Origin: Oscillospiraceae bacterium
Lineage (GTDB): Bacteria; Bacillota; Clostridia; Oscillospirales; Oscillospiraceae
Direction: 5' to 3'
DNA length: 62,290 bases
Assembly (NCBI GenBank): GCA_017522015.1
Contig: JAFXAW010000048.1
Location: forward strand, 1-62,290
The notes under the pieces were generated by a model. The model was not told the DNA's origin. It did not search any database and saw nothing but the letters and a program-made list of their open reading frames with translations. A program made the position numbers and the translations under genes. This document shows, piece after piece, positions 16,839-25,555 of the stretch (its first letter is position 1; the number at the start of each line of letters is the position of its first letter).

Positions 16839-17713
16839 AAACGAGCAGAGACGCCCTGATGGCGGCAAGCAAAAACCCGAGACACGATGCGTTTCGCAGG
16901 TTTATGAAGGACATTCCGGCGGTCGTGAGCGCGGTGGTGCTCATCAGCATCGTGCTTTGCTGCCTGATCATGCCCATTTTCTATACGCAAAGTCCGACGA
17001 AGATCCATGTGGATCTGGTCAAAAGCGGGCCGGTGCCCGGACACCCGATGGGCATGGATTCCATGGGAAGAGATTTTCTGGCCAGAATGCTTCACGGCGG
17101 TCGGGTGACGCTGCGCCTTGCGTTCAGCGCGGTGCTCTATGCCGCGGTGATCGGCACGGTTCTGGGCATACTTTCCGGCTATTTCGGCGGATTGTTTGAC
17201 ATGATTGTCATGCGCATCACCGATGCGCTTGCCGCGATCCCGACCATTTTGCTCATCACGGTGATCGAATGCGCCCTCGGCTGGGGACAGGGATACTTCC
17301 GATACGCGATGGCACTGTCCTTCCTCCCACCGTTTATCAAGGTGCTGCGCGCCTCCGTGATGGAAATTATGGGCAGCGAATACATTGAGGCCGCGCGCGC
17401 CCTCGGTGTGCGCAATTTCGGAATCATCCGGCGCCATGTGCTTCGCAATGTGCTGCCGCCGCTGATCGTGCAGCTTTCCAACACGGCGGCGGAATCCTTT
17501 ACACTCTGCACGATTGTCGGTTATCTCGGCATCGGCGTCAATCCGCCGACGCCGGAATGGGGCCGCCTCGTTCAGGGCAACTTCAATTTCTTCCGCAATG
17601 TTACATGGGCCTCGATTGCCCCCGGACTGACGATCATTGTGATGGTCCTGTGCCTGAACCTGATCGGCAACGGACTGCGTGATGCGCTTGACCCGAGCGC
17701 AAATCATCTGTGA
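16835..17713 (+). CDS. Dipeptide/oligopeptide-type ABC transporter permease (DppC-like)
   Basis: 292 residues; GTG start overlaps the previous stop by four bases (GTGA), with GGGGGA upstream. The N-terminal OppC segment precedes a first membrane helix near residue 28, and the DppC motif PMGMDSMGRDFLARMLHGGR follows near 70. The EAA loop reads ARALGVRNFGIIRRHVLRNVLPP. Five to six membrane segments. Partner of the DppB-like permease. Confidence 0.9.
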   Translation: MKTSRDALMAASKNPRHDAFRRFMKDIPAVVSAVVLISIVLCCLIMPIFYTQSPTKIHVDLVKSGPVPGHPMGMDSMGRDFLARMLHGGRVTLRLAFSAVLYAAVIGTVLGILSGYFGGLFDMIVMRITDALAAIPTILLITVIECALGWGQGYFRYAMALSFLPPFIKVLRASVMEIMGSEYIEAARALGVRNFGIIRRHVLRNVLPPLIVQLSNTAAESFTLCTIVGYLGIGVNPPTPEWGRLVQGNFNFFRNVTWASIAPGLTIIVMVLCLNLIGNGLRDALDPSANHL

Positions 17714-17727
17714 GAGGGGGTCTTCGG

Positions 17728-18717
17728 ATGCAGGACGATATTCTTCTTGACGTTCAGGACCTTTCTGTCGTTTTCCCGACGCAGCGCGGTGTGGTGCACG
17801 CGGTGAACCGCGTGAACTTTGATGTCCGCAAGGGCGAGGTGATGGGCGTTGTCGGCGAATCCGGCAGCGGTAAGAGTACGGTGGCGTATTCGGTGATGCG
17901 GCTTCTCAAGAAGCCCGGCAAGGTCGACGGCGGCCGCCTCGTCTTTGACGGAGCGGATATTATGGAGCTGCGCACCCGGGAGCTGGAGCGTTTCCGCGGC
18001 AGCCGGATCAGCATGATATTTCAGGATCCGATGCAGTGCCTCGATCCCGTGTTCACGATCGGGAAGCAGCTGATTGAGACCATCAAGGCGCATGAAAACG
18101 TGACGACGGCGCAGGCGCGCGCCGCCTCGGTTGAAATGCTCAAAAATGTCGGAATCCACGACGCGGAGAACATGATGAATCGCTATCCGTTTGAACTTTC
18201 GGGCGGAATGCGGCAGCGCGTGATGATCGCCATCGCGCTGCTTTGTCGGCCCGAACTTCTGATCGCGGACGAGCCGACGACTGCGCTGGATGTGACGATT
18301 CAGGATCAGATTTTGCAGCTTCTGAAGAAAATGAAAGACGATATGGGAATGAGCGTGCTGTTCATCACCCACAATTTCGGCATCGTCGCGGAGCTGTGCG
18401 ACCGTGTGACGGTGATGTACGGCGGCAGAGTGATGGAGCGCGGCACGGTTGACGATGTGTTCTATAACACCGCGCATCCCTACACGCTGGGGCTCATGCG
18501 CGCCATCCCGAAGGCGGACCTGCTCACAAACGAGCGGCTCACGGCGATTGAGGGCACGGCTGTGGATCCGATGAATCCGCCCACAGGCTGCGTCTTTCAT
18601 CCGCGCTGCCCTTACTGCACGGAGGCGTGCAAAGCCGCCGCTCCGCCGGAGACCGATCTTTCGGATGGGCATTTCGTAAGCTGCTGGCGGTTTTCGGAGG
18701 TGAGACGCCATGACTGA
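17728..18717 (+). CDS. ABC transporter ATP-binding protein (DppD-like)
   Basis: 329 residues from ATG 17728, preceded by GAGAGGGGG; a GTG six codons earlier overlaps the permease stop and is less likely. Walker A is GESGSGKST, the signature [16 protein letters not shown], Walker [13 protein letters not shown], and the switch His is in FITHNFG. The C-terminal oligopeptide-transporter extension has HPYTLGLM and a cysteine cluster ([15 protein letters not shown]) typical of DppD/OppD. Energises the two permeases together with the next ATPase. Confidence 0.9.
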   Translation: MQDDILLDVQDLSVVFPTQRGVVHAVNRVNFDVRKGEVMGVVGESGSGKSTVAYSVMRLLKKPGKVDGGRLVFDGADIMELRTRELERFRGSRISMIFQDPMQCLDPVFTIGKQLIETIKAHENVTTAQARAASVEMLKNVGIHDAENMMNRYPFELSGGMRQRVMIAIALLCRPELLIADEPTTALDVTIQDQILQLLKKMKDDMGMSVLFITHNFGIVAELCDRVTVMYGGRVMERGTVDDVFYNTAHPYTLGLMRAIPKADLLTNERLTAIEGTAVDPMNPPTGCVFHPRCPYCTEACKAAAPPETDLSDGHFVSCWRFSEVRRHD

Positions 18718-19681
18718 ACGTGAACTGCTGCGGGTGGAAAACCTCAAAAAATATTTTACGGCCAGAACGGGCGGCGGAAAGAAGCTCGTCAAGGCTGTGG
18801 ATGATGTCAGCTTTTCCATCAACAGGGGAGAGACCCTTGGTCTGGTTGGGGAATCGGGCAGCGGAAAGACGACGCTTGGCCGCACGCTGCTGCGGCTTGT
18901 TGAGCCGGATTCCGGCAAGATCATTTATCGCGGTGAGGACATCACCCATGCGAATATGCGGCCCTACCGCCGGAAAATGCAGATCTCCTTTCAGAATCCC
19001 GCCGGTTCACTTGACCCGCGCCTGCGGGTTCGGGATGTGATCGGAGAGGGGCTGTATGCCGCCGGCGTGCGGGATAAGCATGAGGTGGACGAGGCTGTTG
19101 CCGCGCTTTTGCAAAAGGTGGGCCTGCAGGAGACGGATATGTACCGCTATCCGGGCGAATTTTCCGGCGGACAGCAGCAGCGCATCGGCATTGCGCGTGC
19201 GCTGGCCGTGAATCCGGAATTCATCGTCTGCGATGAGCCGGTGTCCGCGCTGGATGTGTCCTATCAGTCGCAGATCATCAATCTGCTGGAAGATCTGCAG
19301 GAGCAGCTTGGGCTGACCTATCTGTTCATTTCTCACGACCTGTCCGTTGTGATGCACATTTCAGACCGCGTGGGCGTCATGTATCTCGGCAAGCTTGTGG
19401 AAATCGGCAGCCGGGAGGATATTGTCCTGCACCCGACGCATCCATATACCCGGTCGCTGCTCTCCGCAATCCCGCTGCCCGATCCGAAACGCAGCCGCGC
19501 GCGCGAGCGGGTGGCCATTGTCGGTGACGTTGGGGGCGCGGTGCCTGAAAACGGATGCCGCTTCTGTCCGCGCTGCCCGAATGCGCGGCCGGAATGCGCG
19601 CAGTTCGTGCCCGAACTCAAAGAACTTTCGCCCGGCCATCTCTGCGCCTGCCCCGTTGCCGCGCAGACGGCTGAGGCCTGA
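18710..19681 (+). CDS. ABC transporter ATP-binding protein (DppF-like)
   Basis: 323 residues; ATG overlaps the end of the previous gene by eight bases. Walker A GESGSGKTT, signature FSGGQQQRIGIARALA, Walker B FIVCDEPVSALD, switch FISHDLS. The C-terminal extension has HPYTRSLLSAIPLPD and GCRFCPRCPNARPEC, the usual OppF/DppF cysteine region. Last gene of the transporter operon, closed by a strong terminator 28 bases downstream. Confidence 0.9.
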   Translation: MTERELLRVENLKKYFTARTGGGKKLVKAVDDVSFSINRGETLGLVGESGSGKTTLGRTLLRLVEPDSGKIIYRGEDITHANMRPYRRKMQISFQNPAGSLDPRLRVRDVIGEGLYAAGVRDKHEVDEAVAALLQKVGLQETDMYRYPGEFSGGQQQRIGIARALAVNPEFIVCDEPVSALDVSYQSQIINLLEDLQEQLGLTYLFISHDLSVVMHISDRVGVMYLGKLVEIGSREDIVLHPTHPYTRSLLSAIPLPDPKRSRARERVAIVGDVGGAVPENGCRFCPRCPNARPECAQFVPELKELSPGHLCACPVAAQTAEA

Positions 19682-19709
19682 ATGCCGAAACATAAAGATT
19701 TCTGATTAC

Positions 19710-19751
19710 AAACAGGCACAGGCGCGGCTTTGGCCGCGCCTGTGCCTGTTT
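19710..19751 (+). terminator. Terminator of the ABC transporter operon
   Basis: A perfect 19-base stem with a 4-base loop, flanked by A and T runs (AAACAGGCACAGG... / ...CCTGTGCCTGTTT). Confidence 0.9.
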
Positions 19752-19854
19752 GATTGCGTATCCGCGTTGAATCCGCAGCGGCCTGCGTGCAGAATCCGTC
19801 CATGAAATGCTGTGAAAGGTGATTGAGGCCTGTGCCACGGAAGCCGGATCGCGA

Positions 19855-19883
19855 TTGCTTTTGCGGGAGAAAGAGGGTATAAT
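19855..19883 (+). promoter_or_regulatory. Promoter of the amidohydrolase gene
   Basis: TTGCTT (19855-19860), 17-base spacer, consensus TATAAT (19878-19883), 39 bases before the start codon. Confidence 0.75.
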
Positions 19884-19922
19884 ACAAATAGAAAAAATTT
19901 CCGTTCAAGGAAGTGCGGACTC

Positions 19923-20798
19923 ATGGATAAAGAAATGCAGTGCTTTGAATGCCACGGCCATCTGGTGATGGACGGGGTGGATTTTGCATCTTCGCGCGAC
20001 CGGCATGTGCAGCAGGTTGACCGCGGCGAGGTCGAGCGTGCGCTGTCGGCGCTGCAGCGCGCGGGCGTGTGCTATTACCGGGATGGCGGAGATGCGCAGG
20101 GCGTTTCGCTGCTCGCGCGGCAGCTTGCGCCGGACTATGGCATTGAGCTTGTGACGCCGGGTTTTGCCATTCATCGAAAAGGCTTCTACGGCGGGCTGGT
20201 TGGGCGCGCGTATGCCGACAAGGCGGAATATCTGCATCGGCTTTCCGAGCTTCGCGAGGTGCGGGGAGACTTCGTGAAGCTGATGGTCTCCGGCATGATT
20301 ACCTTCAAGGCGTACGGACAGCTCTCCTGCGATTGCCTGCCGGCAGAAGAGATTGCGGAAATCATCCGCATCGCGCACGAGGAAGGCTACGCCGTGATGC
20401 TTCACGTCAACGGAGATGCGGCAATCCGCGCCGTGCTGGATGCGGGCGGAGACAGCATTGAGCACGGATATTTTATGGAGGATGAGACGCTGCGGCGCCT
20501 GGCGGATTCGGACACGGTCTGGGTGCCGACGCTTGCCGCGGTGGACGCGTTTGTTGACCGGCCGGGCTTCAACGGCGCGATTGCACAGGAGACGGTGCTG
20601 CGTCAGATGGACGCGCTCAGCCGCGCTGCTGCGCGCGGCGCGAAGATCGCCTCCGGCTCGGATTCCGGCGCGGTCGGCGTCGCGCACGGTGCGGGCACGG
20701 TGGAGGAATACCGCCTGCTTGCCAAGGCGGGTGTTTCCGAAGAGAAGATTCGCGAGGCGAACGCGCTGCTGCGTGCGCGTTTCCGGCGGCAGGACTGA
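19923..20798 (+). CDS. Amidohydrolase-superfamily metal-dependent hydrolase
   Basis: 291 residues, ATG after AAGGAAG. Amidohydrolase ligands can be placed: HGHLVMDG (HxH), the bridging-lysine-like FVKLMVSG, LHVNGD, SIEHGYFM and the late Asp in ASGSDSGA. At 291 residues it is shorter than typical members because the N-terminal beta-sandwich is missing, so the barrel stands nearly alone. Substrate unknown; relatives act on cyclic amides, imides, dipeptides or deaminate bases. It follows the peptide-type transporter but has its own promoter. Confidence 0.82.
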   Translation: MDKEMQCFECHGHLVMDGVDFASSRDRHVQQVDRGEVERALSALQRAGVCYYRDGGDAQGVSLLARQLAPDYGIELVTPGFAIHRKGFYGGLVGRAYADKAEYLHRLSELREVRGDFVKLMVSGMITFKAYGQLSCDCLPAEEIAEIIRIAHEEGYAVMLHVNGDAAIRAVLDAGGDSIEHGYFMEDETLRRLADSDTVWVPTLAAVDAFVDRPGFNGAIAQETVLRQMDALSRAAARGAKIASGSDSGAVGVAHGAGTVEEYRLLAKAGVSEEKIREANALLRARFRRQD

Positions 20799-20894
20799 AA
20801 AAGAGGAAAGCATAAACTTAGCCGCGTCCGGCGTCTTTCGGGCGCGAATTGACAAGATACGCCGCGTTTATGCGGCGATTTGGGAGGAAAACAG

Positions 20895-21857
20895 ATGAGA
20901 CCATACCTTGCGATTGCAGATATGCGCAGCGGCGACGAGACGGAGGGCTTCTATGTGCTCAGCCGGGCAGAGGTCAAAAAGACCGCGGCCGGCAAGAATT
21001 ATCTGACCGCGCGGCTGACGGACTGTACGGGCGGCATCGCCGCCGTGATGTGGGATTTTCTCGGCTCGGTCAGGGAAGAGGACGTGGGGCAAATCGTCAA
21101 GGTGCGCGGCGCAGCGAATGTATATAACGGCGCTCTGCAGTTGACGGTCAGCGCCTTTCGCTTTGCCATGCCGCAGGATCAATATGAGCTCTCGCGCCTC
21201 GTGCCCACCGCGCCGATCGACGTGGAGGAGCGGATGGAGGAGATTCACGGGCTCGTGCGCTCCATCGCGGACGAGGATTACCGCGCCGTGTGCGAGGAGA
21301 TGCTCAAACGGCATGCGGAGTCCTTCCCGCAGATCCCGGCGGCCAAAAGCGTGCACCACGCTTTCCTGTCCGGACTGCTGATGCACAGCTCCAACATGCT
21401 GCGCACGGCGGACTTTCTTGCCAATCTGTACGAGGGCATTGTGGACCGCAGCCTGCTCTTGGCGGGCACGCTCCTGCACGATATGAACAAGGAGCGCGAG
21501 TTTGCCTTTTCCGCGCTCGGACTGGTGCGGGAATACACGGTTAAGGGTGATCTGCTTGGCCATCTTGTGATGGGCGCGCAGGAGATTGCACGCGTTGCGC
21601 AGGAGCTTGGCGTGCCGGAGGAAAAGTCTGTGCTGCTCCAGCATATGCTGCTTTCCCACCACGGGCAGCCGGAATTGGGCGCGGCCGTCGTGCCGCGCTG
21701 CGCGGAGAGCGAGCTGCTCTCCCTGATCGACATGATGGACGCGCGTATGGAAATCTATCGCGAAGTGCTGGAGACCACGCCGGCGGGCGCGTTCAGCGAA
21801 CGGATTTACGCGCTGGAAAAGCGGATCTACAATCATGGCAGACAGGCGGAAAGATAA
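20895..21857 (+). CDS. yhaM: YhaM-like 3'-5' exoribonuclease (OB-fold plus HD domain)
   Basis: 320 residues from ATG 20895 after GGGAGG. The N-terminal OB-fold (~10-100) contains the LTARLTDCTGGIAAVMWDF nucleic-acid-binding pattern. The HD domain (~145-305) shows HHAFLSGLLMHS, LLHDMNKE, LLSHHG and a later MDARME. Size and order match YhaM (~314 residues), a manganese-dependent 3'-5' exonuclease. The 96-base gap from the amidohydrolase stop suggests cotranscription. It ends at a bidirectional terminator. Confidence 0.85.
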   Translation: MRPYLAIADMRSGDETEGFYVLSRAEVKKTAAGKNYLTARLTDCTGGIAAVMWDFLGSVREEDVGQIVKVRGAANVYNGALQLTVSAFRFAMPQDQYELSRLVPTAPIDVEERMEEIHGLVRSIADEDYRAVCEEMLKRHAESFPQIPAAKSVHHAFLSGLLMHSSNMLRTADFLANLYEGIVDRSLLLAGTLLHDMNKEREFAFSALGLVREYTVKGDLLGHLVMGAQEIARVAQELGVPEEKSVLLQHMLLSHHGQPELGAAVVPRCAESELLSLIDMMDARMEIYREVLETTPAGAFSERIYALEKRIYNHGRQAER

Positions 21858-21872
21858 CAGGTATCAAAAAAT

Positions 21873-21908
21873 AAGCAGCAGGCGCGGCATCAGCCGCGCC
21901 TGCTGCTT
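21873..21908. terminator. Bidirectional terminator between convergent genes
   Basis: A perfect 16-base stem with ATCA loop (AAGCAGCAGGC... / ...GCCTGCTGCTT) between the plus-strand yhaM-like gene and the minus-strand aldo/keto reductase gene. Confidence 0.88.
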
Positions 21909-21933
21909 TGTATATGTTCTTTTATATTTTTTC

Positions 21934-23070
21934 TTATTCGCCGAAGTAGCTGCGTACCTCTTTGAGCAGCGCCGGAATGTCCAGATGCTGCGGGCAGGCC
22001 TTGACGCACTGGCCGCAATCCACGCAGTCCGCCAGATTCGTGCAGGTGCGGTTGAAGTTGCGCAGCTGCGACTGCGGATTGTGGAAACGCTTGCCCTCGT
22101 TGTAGAAGCGGAACGCGCTCGGGATCGCGATCTTCTGCGGGCAGCCGTCGCAGCAATAGCGGCAGCTTGTGCAGGGGATGGTGCCTTCCTGATTGAGAAT
22201 CTGCCGAATCTCATCAATGCAGGCTCTGGCCTCGTCGTCCATCATGCCGAGGTGGCAGCGATCGGTGATCTCGATGTTTTCCTTGAGCTGCTCCATTGTG
22301 CTCATGCCGCTGAGCACGGTGAGGAAGCCCGGCTGATCGAAGATGTAGCGCAGGGCGAGCTCGGCGTTCGACACGTCGGCCAGTCCGTGCTTCTGCTTGG
22401 CGGCCTCGACCTCCGGGAAGTCCGGCAGGATCAGGCTGCCGCCCTTGAGCGGCTCCATCACGACAAGGGGCACGCCCTTTTCGCGCGCGTAGGCAACGCC
22501 CGCGTCGCCCGCCTGAATCTCATTGTCGAGATAGTTATACTGGATCTGCGCAAACTCCCAGTCGAAATCGTCCATGATCTTCACAAAGCTCGGATACTCG
22601 TCGTGGAAGGAAAATCCGACGTGGCGGACGAGACCCTCTTCCTTGATTTTCCGCAGAAAATTCTGAATATCCCAATTGTCGCGCAGCGTATCCCAGCGCG
22701 CGCCCTGAAGGCCGTGCACGAGGTAGAAATCAATGTGATCGGCCTGCAGACGCGTGAGCTGCTCTTCCAGCATCTTCCGGGGATCGAAGCCCGGCTCGTC
22801 AATGGCCAGCGTGAAGAGCTTGGTGGCGACGTTGAACTTGCCGTGCAGATGGTTATTCGTCAGAATCTGCCCAAGCGTTTTCTCGGAGAAGCCGTTGTGG
22901 TAGGGATATGCGGTGTCAAAGTAGTTGATGCCGTTTTCGTAAGCATAGAGGACCATTTCCTCTGTCTTGTCATAGTCCACCTTGGACTGATCCTGGTCGA
23001 TGACCGGAAGGCGCATCAAACCAAAGCCGAGACGGGAGATCTGTTTGCCCTGAAATTCGCTGTACTGCAT
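21934..23070 (-). CDS. Aldo/keto reductase with C-terminal 4Fe-4S ferredoxin domain
   Basis: 378 residues, ATG after AGGAGGG. Residues ~1-270 form an aldo/keto reductase barrel: LGFGLMRLPV, NYFDTAYPYHNG (catalytic Asp and Tyr), DFYLVHGL and LVVMEPLKGG. Residues ~275-375 carry Fe-S cysteine sets (CTSCRYCCDGCPQKI and CVDCGQCVKACPQHLDIP). This COG1453-type fusion is common in anaerobes and thought to couple carbonyl reduction to ferredoxin-like electron carriers; substrate unknown. Its promoter (23106-23134) gives a short leader. Confidence 0.92.
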   Translation of the reverse strand: MQYSEFQGKQISRLGFGLMRLPVIDQDQSKVDYDKTEEMVLYAYENGINYFDTAYPYHNGFSEKTLGQILTNNHLHGKFNVATKLFTLAIDEPGFDPRKMLEEQLTRLQADHIDFYLVHGLQGARWDTLRDNWDIQNFLRKIKEEGLVRHVGFSFHDEYPSFVKIMDDFDWEFAQIQYNYLDNEIQAGDAGVAYAREKGVPLVVMEPLKGGSLILPDFPEVEAAKQKHGLADVSNAELALRYIFDQPGFLTVLSGMSTMEQLKENIEITDRCHLGMMDDEARACIDEIRQILNQEGTIPCTSCRYCCDGCPQKIAIPSAFRFYNEGKRFHNPQSQLRNFNRTCTNLADCVDCGQCVKACPQHLDIPALLKEVRSYFGE

Positions 23071-23105
23071 GGTAAACCCTCCTGTTGTGTTATTTTTATG
23101 GCGCT

Positions 23106-23134
23106 ATTGTACCTGTTTTTTCGGCACAAATCAA
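23106..23134 (-). promoter_or_regulatory. Promoter of the aldo/keto reductase gene
   Basis: TTGATT (23129-23134), 17-base spacer, TACAAT (23106-23111) on the minus strand, overlapping the end of the upstream small gene. Confidence 0.7.
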
Positions 23135-23388
23135 GAGGGGACATGGCGGCGCTCGACGAACCAGCGCGTTTCCTCCAGAAACAGATAGGTTTCGGTGCGG
23201 CCGATCCGCACCGTATAGCGCAGCCCGGCGCCTCCGGCTTTCAGGCTCGCCGCGGGACGCACGTCCAGCACGCGATCAATTTCGTAGCGGGTGTTGTCCT
23301 CCCAGATCACCGCAGTCGGCAAAAGCGCGCCGTCTGCGGTGAAGCATGCCTCCACGGCCACATAGGTTTTTATGTTGTTTGTTTCCAT
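23131..23388 (-). CDS. Small polymerase-associated protein (DUF6504-like)
   Basis: 85 residues, ATG after GAGGG, 12 bases downstream of the Y-family polymerase stop. The stretch YEIDRVLDVRPAASLKAGG followed by RYTVRIG and RWFVERR is, from memory, a conserved small family found directly after Y-family polymerase genes in Clostridia. The exact function is unknown; by position it is likely a partner of the polymerase. No catalytic motif is visible. Confidence 0.72.
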   Translation of the reverse strand: METNNIKTYVAVEACFTADGALLPTAVIWEDNTRYEIDRVLDVRPAASLKAGGAGLRYTVRIGRTETYLFLEETRWFVERRHVPS

Positions 23389-23400
23389 AGCTTTTTACCC

Positions 23401-24654
23401 TCAGACGGCTTTGAAAAAGCCAACAGGATGAATGACGTGTTCGCTTCGGGCGTCCAGATTGGTCAGCGTCGGGTCAAGCAGGGCAATCGCCCGGCTGACG
23501 GAAAAATGTCCGAAGCGCCGGCGGATGTCATCGACGGTGCGCTCAAGCGTTTCCTGCTGCACACGCTTCTCCTCGCTTTCAAACAGGGAGACCTGACGGG
23601 GCGTGCGGGCGGGCACAAGCTCGCATGCGCGCACGCCGATGCTCCGCAGCGGAAAGACCGCTGCGCCCTCGCTGCTGAGCAGCTCCATCGCAGTTTCGTG
23701 CAGCGCGGCGGCGGTACAGACCGGGGAGGGCGGCCGCTTCTGGCGCTCCGTCCAGCTGAGCTTGTCGCTGCGCAGCGAGATCTGCACCGTGCGGCCCAGA
23801 AAGCCGTTTTCCCGCAGACGCTCGGCAACACTCTCGCAGAGCATCCACAGCACGATGGAGGCATCCTGCACATTCTGCAGATCGCGCGGCATGGTCGTGG
23901 AATTGCCGATGCTTTTCATAAGACCCGTTTCCCCGGTGGCGGCCACGGGGGAATTGTCCAGCCCGCGCGCGAAGGAGGAGAGGATCAAGCCCCATTTTCC
24001 GAGCCAGCGCTGCAGATATTCCGGCGGCGTCTGCGCAAGCTGCCCAATGCTCCGGATGCCGTAGCGCAGCAGCTTTTTCTCCGTGGCCTTGCCCACATAC
24101 AGCAGATCGGAAGCGGGGAGCGGCCAGATCTTTTCCTCCATATCCTCACGGCCGAACACGGTCACGGCATCCGGCTTCTTATAATCGCTGCCGAGCTTGG
24201 CGAACACTTTGTTAAACGACACGCCGATGGAAACTGTGATGCCCAGCTCCGCCTTGACCCGGAGGCGGATTTCCTCCGCGACGCCTAACGCGCCGAGCGC
24301 TTTCAGCTTGGGCGTGCCCGTGATTTCCACCCACGCCTCGTCCAGTCCGAAGGGCTCGACTTGCGGGGAATATTCGCGGTAAATCCCGCTCATCAGGCGG
24401 GAAAAGCGCAGATACTGGTCGAAGTGCGGCGGCAGAATAATCAGCTCCGGGCACTTTTGCCGCGCCTGCCAGAGCGCCTCACCCACCTTCACGCCGCAGC
24501 GCTTTGCCGGCGGCATCACGGAGAGGATGATGCCGTGCCGCGCCTCCGTATCCCCGCCGACGGCGACCGCTTTGCCGTGCAGCTCCGGATGGTGCAGACA
24601 TTCCACACTTGCATAATAGGAATTCGCATCTATATGCAGAATTGCCCGATCCAC
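23401..24654 (-). CDS. dinB: Y-family translesion DNA polymerase (DinB/Pol IV-type)
   Basis: 417 residues from GTG 24654 (AAAAAGGAG upstream); a start nine codons earlier overlaps this site. Palm motifs are visible: ILHIDANSYYASVE (first catalytic Asp), the VGEALWQARQKCPEL fingers region and EPFGLDEAWVEITG (catalytic Asp-Glu). A helix-hairpin-helix-like YVGKATEKKLLRYGI and the little-finger domain follow. Error-prone lesion bypass. The divergent S24-type repressor 143 bases away probably controls it, making a compact damage-inducible module together with the 85-residue downstream protein. Confidence 0.92.
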   Translation of the reverse strand: MDRAILHIDANSYYASVECLHHPELHGKAVAVGGDTEARHGIILSVMPPAKRCGVKVGEALWQARQKCPELIILPPHFDQYLRFSRLMSGIYREYSPQVEPFGLDEAWVEITGTPKLKALGALGVAEEIRLRVKAELGITVSIGVSFNKVFAKLGSDYKKPDAVTVFGREDMEEKIWPLPASDLLYVGKATEKKLLRYGIRSIGQLAQTPPEYLQRWLGKWGLILSSFARGLDNSPVAATGETGLMKSIGNSTTMPRDLQNVQDASIVLWMLCESVAERLRENGFLGRTVQISLRSDKLSWTERQKRPPSPVCTAAALHETAMELLSSEGAAVFPLRSIGVRACELVPARTPRQVSLFESEEKRVQQETLERTVDDIRRRFGHFSVSRAIALLDPTLTNLDARSEHVIHPVGFFKAV

Positions 24655-24676
24655 TGTTATCAACTCCTTTTTCTCT

Positions 24677-24705
24677 ATCATATCACTCTAAAATGGAGAA
24701 ATCAA
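24677..24705 (-). promoter_or_regulatory. Promoter of the dinB operon
   Basis: TTGATT (24700-24705), 17-base spacer, TATGAT (24677-24682) on the minus strand. A CTC-N7-GAG element lies in the spacer and could be part of an operator (weak). Confidence 0.72.
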
Positions 24706-24748
24706 GATTATTTTATATCCAAAAAAGAGAAATATACAGAAGAAATGC

Positions 24749-24777
24749 TTGCAATCCGGTATCCGATATGCTATTCT
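24749..24777 (+). promoter_or_regulatory. Promoter of the S24-type repressor gene
   Basis: TTGCAA (24749-24754), 17-base spacer with a duplicated ATCCG motif, TATTCT (24772-24777), about 20 bases before the start, giving a very short leader. Confidence 0.65.
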
Positions 24778-24797
24778 TTTGTAAAGAGGTGATGGCT

Positions 24798-25481
24798 GTG
24801 GGGTGGAGCGATACCCTTCGCGAGCTGCGCATATCGCGCGGCTGGTCACAGATTGAGCTGGTGCGAAGACTTGCGCTTCTCGGCTGCAAGGTGTCGGAGA
24901 AGGCACCCTCAAAGTGGGAGCACGGTGTCTCCGAACCGAGCATAAAGCAGTTTCTTGCCCTGTGTGCTGTTTATGAAATCCGCGATGTGCTGGAGGCCTT
25001 CTGCGGGCAGGCGGGCGAGCTCGCCGCGCTCAATGAGGAGGGACGCCGCCGTGTGCGGGAATACATCCGTCTGCTGGGGCGGGATGAGAGCTTTGCCAGG
25101 GAGCAGGAAAAAGCGTCTCTGCGCAGGATGATCCCGCTGTACGATCTGCCGGTCTCTGCCGGAACGGGGCAGTTTCTGGACAGCTCGGAGTACACGCTGA
25201 TTGAAGTGGATGAGGCTGTGCCGCTGCACGCGACTTTTGCCGTGCGTGTGCGGGGGGACAGTATGGAACCCAAATTTACAGATGGTCAGATCGTATACGT
25301 CAAGCCGCAGCAGACGCTGGAACGCGGCGAGATCGGCATCTTCCTCGTCGACGGGGATGCGTATTGCAAGCAGTACGGCGGCGAGGCGGAGGATATGCTT
25401 TTCTCGCTCAATCCTGCCTACGCGCCCATCAGACTTGGGGAATACACGGCGTTTCGCATTCTGGGCAAAGTTGTCGGATAA
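24798..25481 (+). CDS. XRE-type repressor with self-cleaving S24 (LexA/cI-like) domain
   Basis: 227 residues from GTG 24798, eight bases after GAGG; the ATG at 24792 is only two bases from that site. Residues ~3-65 form an HTH_3 domain (LRELRISRGWSQIELVRRL). The C-terminal S24 domain has a candidate Ala121-Gly122 cleavage site in LPVSAGTG, the nucleophile Ser155 in RGDSMEPKF and Lys191 in GDAYCKQY. These are the parts of a RecA-stimulated self-cleaving repressor. Divergent from dinB, so it likely represses dinB and itself until DNA damage (inference from layout). Confidence 0.87.
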   Translation: MGWSDTLRELRISRGWSQIELVRRLALLGCKVSEKAPSKWEHGVSEPSIKQFLALCAVYEIRDVLEAFCGQAGELAALNEEGRRRVREYIRLLGRDESFAREQEKASLRRMIPLYDLPVSAGTGQFLDSSEYTLIEVDEAVPLHATFAVRVRGDSMEPKFTDGQIVYVKPQQTLERGEIGIFLVDGDAYCKQYGGEAEDMLFSLNPAYAPIRLGEYTAFRILGKVVG

Positions 25482-25555
25482 AGCCCGCGGCGCGGGTTAA
25501 GGGATAAATCAAAAAAGAAAGGACCGGCGAGGGCTGCTCGCCGGAGAGAAGAACT

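Noticed and set aside
21835-24288. 817-codon plus-strand ORF
   Set aside because: Runs antisense through the aldo/keto reductase and dinB genes, both of which have clear motifs.
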